Numbered from the stretch's first letter, positions 1 through 6,729 are shown. The stretch is 10,261 nucleotides of DNA from JBGVMW01 sp045122835 (GCA_045122835.1 JBGVIB010000117.1:1-10261); one strand, 5' to 3'. A program made the numbers and translations. The notes: generated by a model not told the origin, from the sequence alone.

Positions 1-80
1 ATTTTTCTTCGATATTTTGGAATAAATACAATATGATAGGTGCAATTCCATCGCGTATGTTGTATACTTTGATTATCCAT
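1..80 (-). CDS. tnpA: IS200/IS605-family transposase TnpA, N-terminal part (runs off window)
   Basis: Only the first 26 codons are inside the window; the gene continues past position 1. The peptide begins MDNQSIQHTRWNC and continues with YHIVFIPKYRRK. This is the characteristic start of the small Y1 (HUH) transposases of IS200/IS605 elements, which cut and rejoin single-stranded DNA at element ends. The HUH motif and catalytic tyrosine lie further on and cannot be seen. The start is well supported: AGGAGGT at 88-94 sits 7 nt before the ATG at 78-80. That ribosome binding site is buried in a leader hairpin, as is typical of IS200. Whether the rest of the gene is intact cannot be judged here. 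Confidence 0.88.
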   Translation of the reverse strand, partial: MDNQSIQHTRWNCTYHIVFIPKYRRK

Positions 81-87
81 ATTGGAT

Positions 88-144
88 ACCTCCTCTGCTT
101 TTTGATATGGCCTGCGAAACCAATATCATTGTAGCATAGGAGGT
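88..144 (-). promoter_or_regulatory. IS200-type leader hairpin sequestering the tnpA ribosome binding site
   Basis: An imperfect inverted repeat has outer arms ACCTCCT (88-94) and AGGAGGT (138-144), continues inward through TGC/GCA, and has an inner TGATAT/ATATCA stem. In the minus-strand RNA the tnpA Shine-Dalgarno sequence falls in the 3' arm and pairs with the complementary 5' arm. Hairpins that block tnpA translation are known from IS200, so this is probably the same low-expression control. The sequence shows the pairing; the regulatory role is inferred. Confidence 0.7.
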
Positions 145-185
145 TTTATATTGGTACTCTACGCAACGCTACGGCTTTGCCTCGG

Positions 186-204
186 CCCCCATTTCAAATG
201 GGGG
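186..204. repeat. Perfect palindrome, probable subterminal left-end hairpin of the IS200/IS605 element
   Basis: CCCCCATTTCAAATGGGGG is a perfect 9-bp inverted repeat around a single central base. It lies upstream of tnpA, where IS200/IS605 elements carry a subterminal hairpin recognised by the transposase. No T-tract follows on either strand, so it is not a good terminator. The exact left cleavage site is not visible; the element probably ends within a few tens of bases to the right of position 204. Confidence 0.6.
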
Positions 205-284
205 ATATAGATTCTTATTCATTATTTTATAGAATATTTTTTCCATATCCACAGAATAATTACTTTTCCCCCTGCTAAACACAA

Positions 285-324
285 AAAATAATCGCCTCAG
301 TCTGGACAACTGGGCGATTATTTT
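285..324 (-). terminator. Strong Rho-independent terminator, probably ending the ABC transporter operon
   Basis: AAAATAATCGCC (285-296) pairs perfectly with GGCGATTATTTT (313-324). An inner CAGT/ACTG stem (298-301/309-312) continues it after one unpaired base. On the minus strand the stem is followed by a run of six T (288-283), as expected for termination of leftward transcripts. The A-rich flank on the other arm could allow weaker bidirectional action. It lies about 290 bases beyond the phosphodiesterase stop codon with only a repeat element between. Confidence 0.85.
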
Positions 325-431
325 AATCAACTATAAACTGGGCTAACCGTCTATCGGTAGCACTCTTTTCATCTTTAATTCTAATGATCCCAACCAAAAA
401 TTTCAATAGATTCACTAAAAATTTCTTTTTC
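323..431 (-). pseudogene. Possible 3' remnant of an unknown gene (about 35 open codons)
   Basis: One minus-strand frame stays open from the edge of the palindromic repeat to a TAA at 323-325 that overlaps the terminator stem. It would end in RIKDEKSATDRRLAQFIVD. A stop codon touching a strong terminator and a reasonable mix of charged residues suggest the tail of a gene cut off by the repeat element. I do not recognise the sequence, there is no start or ribosome binding site, and an open stretch this short can occur by chance. Treat it as a weak call. Confidence 0.25.
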
Positions 432-601
432 AAAGTAACAGTTCAGCCCACGCCATTCGCAAAGTCGCACTAACGTGCTTTCCGTTGCTACGCAACTGCC
501 TTTGCTCATATACAGGCGTTCCGCTCATGTTATGTGATACAAGTGCATTTTATGCGAGCATAATGCACTTGTATCACATATCATGGCTGAACTGTTACTT
601 T
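432..601. repeat. 170-bp palindromic MITE-like repeat with 17-bp terminal inverted repeats
   Basis: The ends AAAGTAACAGTTCAGCC (432-448) and its exact complement (585-601) form perfect 17-bp terminal inverted repeats. Inside are small hairpins such as GCAC-TAAC-GTGC (467-478) and GTTGC-TAC-GCAAC (484-496), and one long 19-bp stem at 531-549/562-580. There is no coding capacity. The layout fits a non-autonomous mobile or dispersed structured repeat. It starts only 9 nt beyond the phosphodiesterase stop codon, so it would be transcribed as part of that gene's 3' untranslated region. No clear target-site duplication is visible. Confidence 0.72.
531..580. repeat. Long perfect hairpin inside the MITE-like repeat
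   Basis: The 19-bp arms TATGTGATACAAGTGCATT and its complement flank a 12-nt loop that itself contains ATGC/GCAT. Flanking CATG sequences at 526-529 and 582-585 extend the stem across one T-T mismatch. The structure could form in DNA as a cruciform or in RNA as a stable stem. No T-tract follows, so it is not a standard terminator. Confidence 0.8.
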
Positions 602-610
602 TCATATCCC

Positions 611-1930
611 CTACTTTAAAATTTCATATAAAATATTCCCATCTGCTTCCGGCAATTCTGTTCCAAGAAGTCTGGCATAAGTTGGTGCTTCATCCACCAG
701 ACGGCAACTCTGTACCAGAACATTTTCCTTAAAGTCAGGACCCGCTGCAAGAAAAATTGGCTGTGGTCCTTTATCCGGGAGATATCCATGAGTTGCTGCA
801 CCTGATCTATAATCTGTAAGTTTCTTAGGACAAGCAATTGGTGCTTCACATTCATCACTAAAGAATGTATAATCATCTGTTTCCAACACAAAAGAAAAGT
901 CACCTGATAAATGTTCCTTTTCTGATACTTCTTCTCTGGTAAGCACTGCGGAAAAACCATAGATACCTTCTGCTTCCATTTCCTTTAATACGTTCCATGT
1001 TTTATTATAAACTTCTTTATCTGTAGGGTCTTTTAAATATACCTGTGCAGACATACCTGTAGAATTAGAATAAGCTTTCCAGTCTTTTACTTTTCCATTT
1101 TCATCTAATTCAATTAAGCCTTCTTCTACAAATCTTACATTCGGTTTTACACCTCTGGTTAAATCCAGCTGACCATGGTCACTTACCAGAACAAAGTTCG
1201 TTTCTTCAAATACTCCGGCATCCTTTAGTGCTTCCATAATATCACCAATATAGTCATCGGTACGGCGAATTTCATTCGTTACCTTAGGTCCGAATACTCC
1301 ATGCTGATGTCTTGCCCCATCTATGTTAGCTGTATGGATAAATAATACTTCCGGTTTGAATTTTCTAATAATATCACAGGCACATTTCATTCCAAAGTTA
1401 TCAAATGCCGGATGAACTGCCACATTGACCCTTCCTGTTTTTGTGTAAGTGCCTGGTAAATATTCTTCATTCTGTTTTCCAATTTCAATTACTTCAGGAG
1501 AAGAACCCTGGCTTGCCATAGAAGTTTCCAATGTATCTTCAGAATTTGGGATCCAATATTCATTAATTAAGTAATCGATATCCTTATGATTTCCTGTTAC
1601 CGGCCAGAATACAGATGCTGTAGAATAACCTTTCTTTTTTGCTGCTGTGAAAATATCTTCTACTTTGATAGCTGATGAATCCCACTGCCAGATATCATCT
1701 TCCGGATTAGTAGTAAATACTAAGTTACTTACAATTCCATGTCTGTCAGGGTAACATCCTGAAGACATAGATGTATGTGCCGGATAAGTTACTGTTGGAT
1801 ATACACTTCTTACCTGCTTTACTCTGCTGGCATTCTTTAAATATTTCTGAAAGTTTGGACATATCTGTAAATATTCCAAATCTTCTCCTACCATTGCGTC
1901 TGCTGAATATACTACTAATCTTTTTTTCAT
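611..1930 (-). CDS. Cytoplasmic phosphodiesterase/nucleotide pyrophosphatase, alkaline phosphatase superfamily
   Basis: A 439-residue protein of the type I phosphodiesterase/nucleotide pyrophosphatase (NPP) family, metal-dependent enzymes that hydrolyse phosphodiester or pyrophosphate bonds. Expected zinc-site landmarks are all visible: Asp11 in VYSADAM, the likely nucleophile Thr48 in YPTVTYPAHT, Asp204 and His208 in NIDGARHQHG, Asp251-His252 in LVSDHG, and His381 in HGYLP. There is no signal peptide, so it should act in the cytoplasm. The start at 1930 is preferred: AGGAG at 1941-1945 is 10 nt before it but only 1 nt before the alternative ATG at 1939. It is last in the ABC transporter operon, about 116 nt after the binding-protein gene, and probably processes the imported solute. 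Actual substrate is unknown; a glycerophosphodiester or nucleotide-like compound would fit. Confidence 0.88.
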   Translation of the reverse strand: MKKRLVVYSADAMVGEDLEYLQICPNFQKYLKNASRVKQVRSVYPTVTYPAHTSMSSGCYPDRHGIVSNLVFTTNPEDDIWQWDSSAIKVEDIFTAAKKKGYSTASVFWPVTGNHKDIDYLINEYWIPNSEDTLETSMASQGSSPEVIEIGKQNEEYLPGTYTKTGRVNVAVHPAFDNFGMKCACDIIRKFKPEVLFIHTANIDGARHQHGVFGPKVTNEIRRTDDYIGDIMEALKDAGVFEETNFVLVSDHGQLDLTRGVKPNVRFVEEGLIELDENGKVKDWKAYSNSTGMSAQVYLKDPTDKEVYNKTWNVLKEMEAEGIYGFSAVLTREEVSEKEHLSGDFSFVLETDDYTFFSDECEAPIACPKKLTDYRSGAATHGYLPDKGPQPIFLAAGPDFKENVLVQSCRLVDEAPTYARLLGTELPEADGNILYEILK

Positions 1931-1962
1931 CTTGCTCATTCTCCTGTCTTTTTATGTAGAAA

Positions 1963-1984
1963 GGCGATACTTTCAAGCATCGCC
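1963..1984 (-). terminator. Hairpin between binding-protein and phosphodiesterase genes, possible partial terminator
   Basis: On the minus strand GGCGATGCT pairs with AGTATCGCC around a TGAA loop, giving 9 bp including one G-U pair. The plus strand would have an A-C mismatch at that place, so the structure suits the leftward RNA. The downstream tract is only TTTCT, so termination is probably incomplete. It may lower phosphodiesterase expression or protect the upstream mRNA end. Confidence 0.55.
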
Positions 1985-2008
1985 CTTTGTAAATGTCTTG
2001 ATTATTGT

Positions 2009-2041
2009 CTACTGATTAAGGATCTTATTGACATCCTTTTT
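2009..2041 (-). pseudogene. Remnant of the 3' end of a second substrate-binding-protein gene
   Basis: The minus strand reads KKDVNKILNQ followed by TAG. The neighbouring intact binding protein ends in KVNKILNQ and TAG. Seven residues plus the stop are identical, yet five of the seven codons (V, N, K, I, L) differ at the third base. The fragment is out of frame with the intact gene and starts 6 nt past its stop. A synonymous-diverged copy points to a homologous gene whose body has been lost. Confidence 0.6.
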
Positions 2042-2046
2042 TTATT

Positions 2047-3429
2047 CTACTGATTGAGAATTTTGTTAACTTTCTCTTCCAATGCTTCTAATGTTTGATC
2101 TACATCTCCACCATTTACCCACAAAGTATCAAGTGCCTGTTCAATTTCAACAATTGCTTCTGTGTAGTTAGGATTTGTAGGACGCCCTGATGCATATTCC
2201 AGCTGTTGTAAAGCAACCTGTGCCTGTGGCACTTCCTTGAAATATGCCTGCATTTCTTCTGATTCTCCGGCACTCTTTCTTGATACAAGGTAACCTGTTT
2301 TCATAGAAGCTTTCACTGTCTGCTCTGTCTGAGTCATCCAGTTTAAAAATTCCCATGCTGCTGCCTTCTTTTCATCCGCCACATTACTTGTCATAATAAG
2401 ACAACATCCACCTGTTGGTGTACCATACTGTGCTTCCATTGGAATAAATGCAGTGCCTAATTCCCAGCCACCTTCTTCTGCCTGTTCCAGTTTCGATGTT
2501 AAATCTCCGGTAGAACCAAACCAGATAGCACATGACTGATTCTGAATATCTGTATTTAACTTATCAGAACCTTCTGCCTTAGTATATGCATGCATAATAC
2601 CAGCATCTACCATGTCTTTATAGTAATTAATAACTTCTTTTGCTTCTGCTGTATTAATATTTGTGGCAGTTTCATCTTCATTCAGAATGGTTGTTCCATG
2701 TTCCATTAAAAATGCTTCTAAAGTCCAAATATAACTGTACTGAGTCATACCATATTTACCGGTTTTTTCATGAACTGCTGTTGCCGCTGCCTTTAAATCA
2801 TCCCATGTTTTAATATCTGCACAATCCCATCCTGCTTCCTTAAGAAGTGTATTGTTACAATACATAATCGGTGTACTTCTTAAATATGGAAGACCATAGC
2901 AAACATCATTTACATAGCAGTTTGGCATAAGTCCTTCATAAAAATCATCCATATCTACATTAGATTCTGTAATATAAGAATCCAGTGGTTCTAACACCCC
3001 GTTTTCTGCAAAAGTTCTAATAGAACCAATTTCCATAACTGTAATTTCCGGTGTCTGATTTGCTACATAAGCTGCCTGTAACTTCTGATGAAGTTCATCA
3101 TAAGTTCCCTGATATTCAGCAGTTACATGAATTCCTTTTTCTTTACCTACAGTTTCATTGAAAAGTTCTGTTAGTTCAATGTTATTTTCCTGAATATTCC
3201 CTGTCCAGGAATACCAAAATGTAAGTTCTGTCACATCACCATTAGCAATATTCCCAGAGCTGGAGGTAGTAGAATCTGTTCGTTCACTGATTTTAGCTTC
3301 TGCTTCCTGTGTGGCTGCTTCTGTTACACCGTTTGTAGATGCATTGTCTGATGAACCACCACATCCTGTTAATGAGCCTGCCATCACACAGGCTGCCATT
3401 AGCACACTTAATAATTTTCTTTTTCTCAT
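2047..3429 (-). CDS. ABC transporter substrate-binding lipoprotein, UgpB-like (family 1)
   Basis: A 460-residue extracellular solute-binding protein anchored to the membrane by lipid. The N-terminus has basic residues, a hydrophobic segment and the lipobox LTGC with Cys23 as the lipidation site, then a Ser/Thr/Glu-rich linker to about residue 65. The mature domain has features of carbohydrate/glycerol-phosphate binding proteins: LTFWYSWTG near the start, a KLQAAYVANQTPEITVME stretch, and a PTGGCCLIMTS segment in the second lobe. The start is supported by AGGAG 9 nt upstream of the ATG. It follows the second permease gene by 67 nt, a gap holding a small hairpin. It should deliver solute to the two permeases; gene context with a phosphodiesterase favours a phosphorylated ligand over a simple sugar, but this is inference. 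Confidence 0.92.
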   Translation of the reverse strand: MRKRKLLSVLMAACVMAGSLTGCGGSSDNASTNGVTEAATQEAEAKISERTDSTTSSSGNIANGDVTELTFWYSWTGNIQENNIELTELFNETVGKEKGIHVTAEYQGTYDELHQKLQAAYVANQTPEITVMEIGSIRTFAENGVLEPLDSYITESNVDMDDFYEGLMPNCYVNDVCYGLPYLRSTPIMYCNNTLLKEAGWDCADIKTWDDLKAAATAVHEKTGKYGMTQYSYIWTLEAFLMEHGTTILNEDETATNINTAEAKEVINYYKDMVDAGIMHAYTKAEGSDKLNTDIQNQSCAIWFGSTGDLTSKLEQAEEGGWELGTAFIPMEAQYGTPTGGCCLIMTSNVADEKKAAAWEFLNWMTQTEQTVKASMKTGYLVSRKSAGESEEMQAYFKEVPQAQVALQQLEYASGRPTNPNYTEAIVEIEQALDTLWVNGGDVDQTLEALEEKVNKILNQ

Positions 3430-3471
3430 AATAGTAAACTCCTTTTTAATAAATATAATTGTTTATATAAA

Positions 3472-3485
3472 CCGCTTTATGGCGG
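3472..3485 (-). promoter_or_regulatory. Small intergenic hairpin between permease and binding-protein genes
   Basis: CCGC (3472-3475) and GCGG (3482-3485) form a short GC stem with a 6-nt loop and A/T pairs outside one mismatch. No T-tract follows on the minus strand. Such stems between permease and binding-protein genes often allow different mRNA levels within an ABC operon; here the role is only a guess. Confidence 0.3.
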
Positions 3486-3496
3486 ATTTTTATCTG

Positions 3497-4318
3497 TTAT
3501 TTTACTCCTGTATAAGTAAATCCTTTGATAATCTGCTTTTGTGCTACAATATACACAATTAGTATAGGTAACATTAACATAACGTTTCCTGCCATAACAA
3601 TATTCTGACTTACCATATCTTCTACTGTTCTCAACGCAGTAACACCAACCGGTAATGTTCTTACAGTATCATTTGTAGTAAGTACCATTGGCCAGAAGTA
3701 GTCATTCCATGTACCAACAAAGTTAAGCATTGCCAGCGTAATTACGGTAGGTTTTGCAATTGGAAGCATTACATGAGTAATGATCTTAAATTCTCCCGCT
3801 TTATCCAGTCTGGCTGCCTCCACCAGTTCTTCTGGTATCTGCATAAAACTTTGACGAAGCATAAAGATACCAAATGCGCTGGTTGCCTGTGGCAAAATCA
3901 GTGACCAGTATGTATTAACCATTCCCCACTTACTTAATAAAAGAAAAATAGGAAGGAAAATCAACTGTGCCGGTATCATCATCGTTGCCAAAATCATACC
4001 AAAGCTGATACCTTTCCCCACAAATTCATACCTTGCAAAAGCATATGCTGCCGGAATTACTGTAATCATTTGCAAAACTAGTATTCCTGCTGTTACAACA
4101 ACAGAATTTTTAAGATATGATACAAAAGGAATCGCCTTAACTGCATTTACAAAGTTTTCCCACTGGGGGCTGGTTATCCAGAAAGATGGGGGATACTGTA
4201 ATGTTTCTGTTACCGTTTTTAAAGCTGTTATCACCATCCAGTAAAAAGGGACGAAAAATATAGCAAACAAACACACATTGAAAACGGTTTTTACTATTTT
4301 AGATATATTTTTATACAT
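3497..4318 (-). CDS. Carbohydrate ABC transporter permease, UgpE/MalG type
   Basis: A 273-residue inner-membrane permease of the binding-protein-dependent family, forming one half of the translocation channel. It has about six hydrophobic segments, the first at roughly residues 12-32 and the last near 247-263. The conserved EAA loop that docks on the ATPase is at about 165-190, reading LVEAARLDKAGEFKI and then HVMLPIAKP. The length and a short cytoplasmic N-terminus are typical of the MalG/UgpE partner. An AGAGG ribosome binding site lies 6 nt before the ATG. It is 26 nt after the first permease gene, in the same operon. Confidence 0.93.
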   Translation of the reverse strand: MYKNISKIVKTVFNVCLFAIFFVPFYWMVITALKTVTETLQYPPSFWITSPQWENFVNAVKAIPFVSYLKNSVVVTAGILVLQMITVIPAAYAFARYEFVGKGISFGMILATMMIPAQLIFLPIFLLLSKWGMVNTYWSLILPQATSAFGIFMLRQSFMQIPEELVEAARLDKAGEFKIITHVMLPIAKPTVITLAMLNFVGTWNDYFWPMVLTTNDTVRTLPVGVTALRTVEDMVSQNIVMAGNVMLMLPILIVYIVAQKQIIKGFTYTGVK

Positions 4319-4344
4319 ATACTGCCTCTTTCTCTATATTCAAT

Positions 4345-5217
4345 CTATTGATAATGTACTTTTTTCTGCAAAACAGCAAAATAAATAATAGTAAGTACAC
4401 TTACAATTAACATCAAAATCACGCCTACTGCTGATGCATAACCTATCTTATAGTATTTGAATCCATACTGGTAAATGTAATATACAATGGTAGTTGTATT
4501 ATTCAGTCCGTCCGTCATAACATTTACTGTTTCAAACACCTTAAAAGAACTAATAATGGCTGTTAAAGTCAGGAAAAACAAGGTAGGTGATAACATAGGT
4601 AGTGTTACCTTAAAAAATGTTGTAATTGGATGAGACTTATCCAGTTCTGCTGCTTCATAAAGATATTTTGGTATGCTTTGTAATGCGGAAAGAAAAATCA
4701 GTGCATAGTATCCGGCCGCTTTCCAGATGTTAACAATAATCAGCGAATACATGGCAACATTGGGGTCTGCCAGCCATTTCACTTTATCTATTCCAAATAT
4801 GTCCAAGACATAATTTAAAAGCCCCAAATCCGTATCCATAATCCACATCCATACAAAAGCAATGGAAACCATTGGTAATACATATGGTGTAAATATAATT
4901 CCCTGAAGAAATCTGTTTATTTTCGTATTACTTTTCAGCCATAATGCCAGTCCCAGTCCTAATATAATAAAACCTGCCACAGTCCAAAAGGTAAATTTAC
5001 ATGTATTAAGTAATACCTGCATAAACTCCGGATCGGTAAACAAGGACACATAATTATCAAAGCCAATAAATTTCTTATTACCAATCATATTCCAGTTATA
5101 AAAACTCAGGTAAAACATATAGATAATGGGATAAACCAGAAATACAATACTTGTTACCATGGCTGGCGCTATCATAATATAAGGAAGTATTTTTTGTACG
5201 ATTTTTTTATTACTCAT
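4345..5217 (-). CDS. Sugar ABC transporter permease, UgpA/MalF type
   Basis: A 290-residue membrane protein with six predicted helices; the first spans about residues 12-40 and the last about 262-285. The EAA loop is at about 187-210, with YLYEAAELDKS and a following VTLPMLSPT segment. This type pairs with the UgpE/MalG-like permease encoded next. Its ATG follows the ATPase stop codon by only 9 nt, and its ribosome binding site, AGGGGG, starts in the ATPase stop codon, so translation is probably coupled. Confidence 0.93.
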   Translation of the reverse strand: MSNKKIVQKILPYIMIAPAMVTSIVFLVYPIIYMFYLSFYNWNMIGNKKFIGFDNYVSLFTDPEFMQVLLNTCKFTFWTVAGFIILGLGLALWLKSNTKINRFLQGIIFTPYVLPMVSIAFVWMWIMDTDLGLLNYVLDIFGIDKVKWLADPNVAMYSLIIVNIWKAAGYYALIFLSALQSIPKYLYEAAELDKSHPITTFFKVTLPMLSPTLFFLTLTAIISSFKVFETVNVMTDGLNNTTTIVYYIYQYGFKYYKIGYASAVGVILMLIVSVLTIIYFAVLQKKVHYQ

Positions 5218-5226
5218 ATGCTCCCC

Positions 5227-6264
5227 CTATCTTAATCTCTGTTCCTGTGCATTAAAATATAAGATTTTCTCATGTGGAACAAAAAGGGAAACCTGACCAT
5301 CTACCGCCTGGGAATCATCAAATAATTTCACCTGTATACGTCCATGCGGTGTATCAATTTTGTATAAGGTTTCTGTACCTAGCATTTCATGAGTAATAAC
5401 TTCACCTTTCATTACAAGACCTTTTTCTTCCGGTACTTTTCCATCTCGGAGAATGACACCATATTCCGGACGAAAGCCCATATATGCTGCATCTGCAAAA
5501 GAAGTGTGTTCGTAATTGATTTCCTGTGTTTTCATAATATTCATAGGTGGTGTACCAATAAATTGTGCTGTAAACACATTATCAGGGTTATGATAAATTT
5601 CCCAAGGGGAACCCTGCTGCATAATCTTTCCTTTGTTTAACAGCACGATATGTGTTCCCATGGACATAGCTTCTATTTGATCATGGGTTACATAAACGAA
5701 AGTAGCTTTTAATTTATTATGTAATTCAATTAAATCGGATCTGAGCTGTGTTCTTAATTTTGCATCTAAGTTTGATAAGGGTTCATCCATTAAGAAAACT
5801 TCTGGATGTTTTACCATTGCTCTTGCCAAAGCAACACGCTGTCTCTGTCCACCAGATAAGGCTCCTGGCTTTCTGTGCAGATATTCTTCCAGACCTACTG
5901 ACTTACTGACTTCCTGAATCCTTTTTTCTCTTTCTTCTTTTGGAACCTTAGAATTCTTCAGTCCAAATTCAATATTTCCTTTTACTGTCATGGTTGGATA
6001 CAGGGCATAGTTTTGGAAAACCATTGCGATTCCTCTGTCTCCAGGTTTCACATCTTTCATGCTCTTACCATGAATTAGTATATCTCCTTTTGTTTCCTGA
6101 TCTAATCCGGCAATCATTCGAAGTGTTGTGGATTTTCCGCAGCCGGATGGTCCTAACAACACGGTAAAACTTCCTTCCTCTATATTAAGGTTCAAGTTTT
6201 CGATTACCGGAGGTTCGTTGTCATATGATTTTTCAATGCTTTTTAATTCAATTTTGTGTTTCAT
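5227..6264 (-). CDS. ABC transporter ATP-binding protein, UgpC/MsmX/MalK type
   Basis: A 345-residue cytoplasmic ATPase that powers the transporter. Visible motifs are Walker A GPSGCGKST (38-46), Q-loop in MVFQNYALYP (Gln84), signature LSGGQ (136-140), Walker B VFLMDEP (156-162), D-loop SNLD (164-167) and switch His194 in VTHDQ. The C-terminal ~100 residues form the OB-fold regulatory domain, with GFRPEYG in place of the usual GIRPEH. The start at 6264 is chosen because AGGAGG lies 12 nt upstream and the family N-terminus (KIELKSIEKSY) begins there; a longer frame to 6312 adds 16 unlikely residues. It is the first gene of the operon. ATPases of this type may serve several sugar transporters. 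Confidence 0.95.
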   Translation of the reverse strand: MKHKIELKSIEKSYDNEPPVIENLNLNIEEGSFTVLLGPSGCGKSTTLRMIAGLDQETKGDILIHGKSMKDVKPGDRGIAMVFQNYALYPTMTVKGNIEFGLKNSKVPKEEREKRIQEVSKSVGLEEYLHRKPGALSGGQRQRVALARAMVKHPEVFLMDEPLSNLDAKLRTQLRSDLIELHNKLKATFVYVTHDQIEAMSMGTHIVLLNKGKIMQQGSPWEIYHNPDNVFTAQFIGTPPMNIMKTQEINYEHTSFADAAYMGFRPEYGVILRDGKVPEEKGLVMKGEVITHEMLGTETLYKIDTPHGRIQVKLFDDSQAVDGQVSLFVPHEKILYFNAQEQRLR

Positions 6265-6338
6265 ACTTCTATTCTGCCTCCTACTATCTTTCCGACAAAG
6301 TAAGGATAACAAGGTAATGTAAAATTTAATGTGGGATT

Positions 6339-6357
6339 TTTGTAAAAAATTTACAAA
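6339..6357. promoter_or_regulatory. Perfect palindrome upstream of the ABC operon, possible operator
   Basis: TTTGTAAA and TTTACAAA form a perfect 8-bp inverted repeat around AAA, 75 nt upstream of the ATPase start codon. Symmetry, spacing and position suit a dimeric repressor or activator. On the minus strand the TTTACA half could also serve as a -35 box, with TACATT 19 nt further on as a poor -10. No regulator gene is present in the window. AT-rich DNA produces such palindromes by chance at some rate. Confidence 0.4.
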
Positions 6358-6407
6358 GAAAAGAAAAAATTTTGTAGAGAATACTACATAATGAGTTTCA
6401 TTAAATC

Positions 6408-6443
6408 TAAAAAGTCCCCTGAAAACTTAACTGTTCTCAGGGG
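6408..6443 (-). terminator. Rho-independent terminator inherited from a chemotaxis receptor gene
   Basis: CCCCTGAAAAC (6416-6426) pairs with GTTCTCAGGGG (6433-6443), giving 11 bp with one G-U pair and a 6-nt loop. On the minus strand it is followed by ACTTTTTAG. It lies just after the stop codon of the receptor remnant, where its own terminator would be. It now probably terminates transcripts from the secreted repeat-protein gene and insulates the ABC operon. Confidence 0.85.
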
Positions 6444-6460
6444 AAACTTTAAAATACTAT

Positions 6461-6625
6461 TTAATCCTTACGCAATTCAAAAGCACTAACCATTTCTTTC
6501 AAATTCTCAGCCAGAGCTGAAAGTTCTTCGCTAATAGCTGAGGTTTCTTCCGCTGCTGCTGAATTGCTTTGTACCACGGTGGAAATCTGTTCAATACCAG
6601 CCTCTACTTGCTTTAACATATCTGC
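6461..6625 (-). pseudogene. C-terminal remnant of a methyl-accepting chemotaxis protein
   Basis: The minus strand encodes about 54 residues beginning ADMLKQVEAGIEQISTVVQ, continuing through NSAAAEETSAISEELSALAE and ending NLKEMVSAFELRKD with a TAA at 6461. This is the end of the receptor signalling domain, including the Glu/Gln-rich helix that carries methylation sites. Intact receptors have several hundred residues with sensor, HAMP and signalling domains; all of that is missing, and a stop codon precedes the fragment at 6626-6628. No start or ribosome binding site is seen, so it should not be expressed. Confidence 0.88.
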
Positions 6626-6630
6626 CTAAA

Positions 6631-6729
6631 TACATTAACTGTTTTGCTTGTTTTTGAAACTTTAAGTGTCGTGGTTTTTCCAACATAAATAGTAGCTTTG
6701 GTTTTATTAATTTTCACTTTACTTGCGCC
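6631..6729 (-). pseudogene. Remnant of a Big_2 (bacterial Ig-like) domain protein
   Basis: The minus strand encodes GASKVKINKTKATIYVGKTT followed by TLKVSKTSKTVNV. This resembles the first strands of group 2 bacterial Ig-like domains, common in clostridial surface proteins. The rest of the domain (the WxSSN and VATV parts) is absent because chemotaxis-receptor sequence begins at about 6628. The fragment is in the same frame as the upstream secreted protein gene but separated from it by that gene's TAA stop and nine further codons. Confidence 0.7.

Larger units (their letters stand above)
1..210 (-). mobile_element. IS200/IS605-family insertion sequence, left end and start of tnpA (partial)
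   Basis: The segment comprises the start of tnpA, its structured leader and a perfect terminal-region palindrome, all oriented so that the left end is at the high-coordinate side. The outer boundary is an estimate, because these elements have no terminal inverted repeats or target duplications to mark it. About 75 bp of AT-rich sequence without recognisable features separate this end from the terminator at 285-324. Confidence 0.65.

Noticed and set aside
341..361. GCTAACCG/CGGTAGC hairpin near the left terminator
   Set aside because: It is short with a bulge, there is no T-tract and no tRNA-like or riboswitch-like context; it may simply lie in a decayed gene end.
2018..2043. Plus-strand terminator-like AAGGAT/ATCCTT stem followed by T7
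   Set aside because: There is no plus-strand gene for it to serve, the stem is only 6 bp, and the sequence is explained as a copied gene end.
2168..2356. Small minus-strand open frame within the binding-protein gene
   Set aside because: It lies wholly inside the binding-protein gene in another frame, with no ribosome binding site or recognisable domain.
6265..6312. N-terminal extension of the ATPase to an upstream ATG
   Set aside because: The family N-terminus starts at 6264 and the AGGAGG ribosome binding site lies inside the extension.
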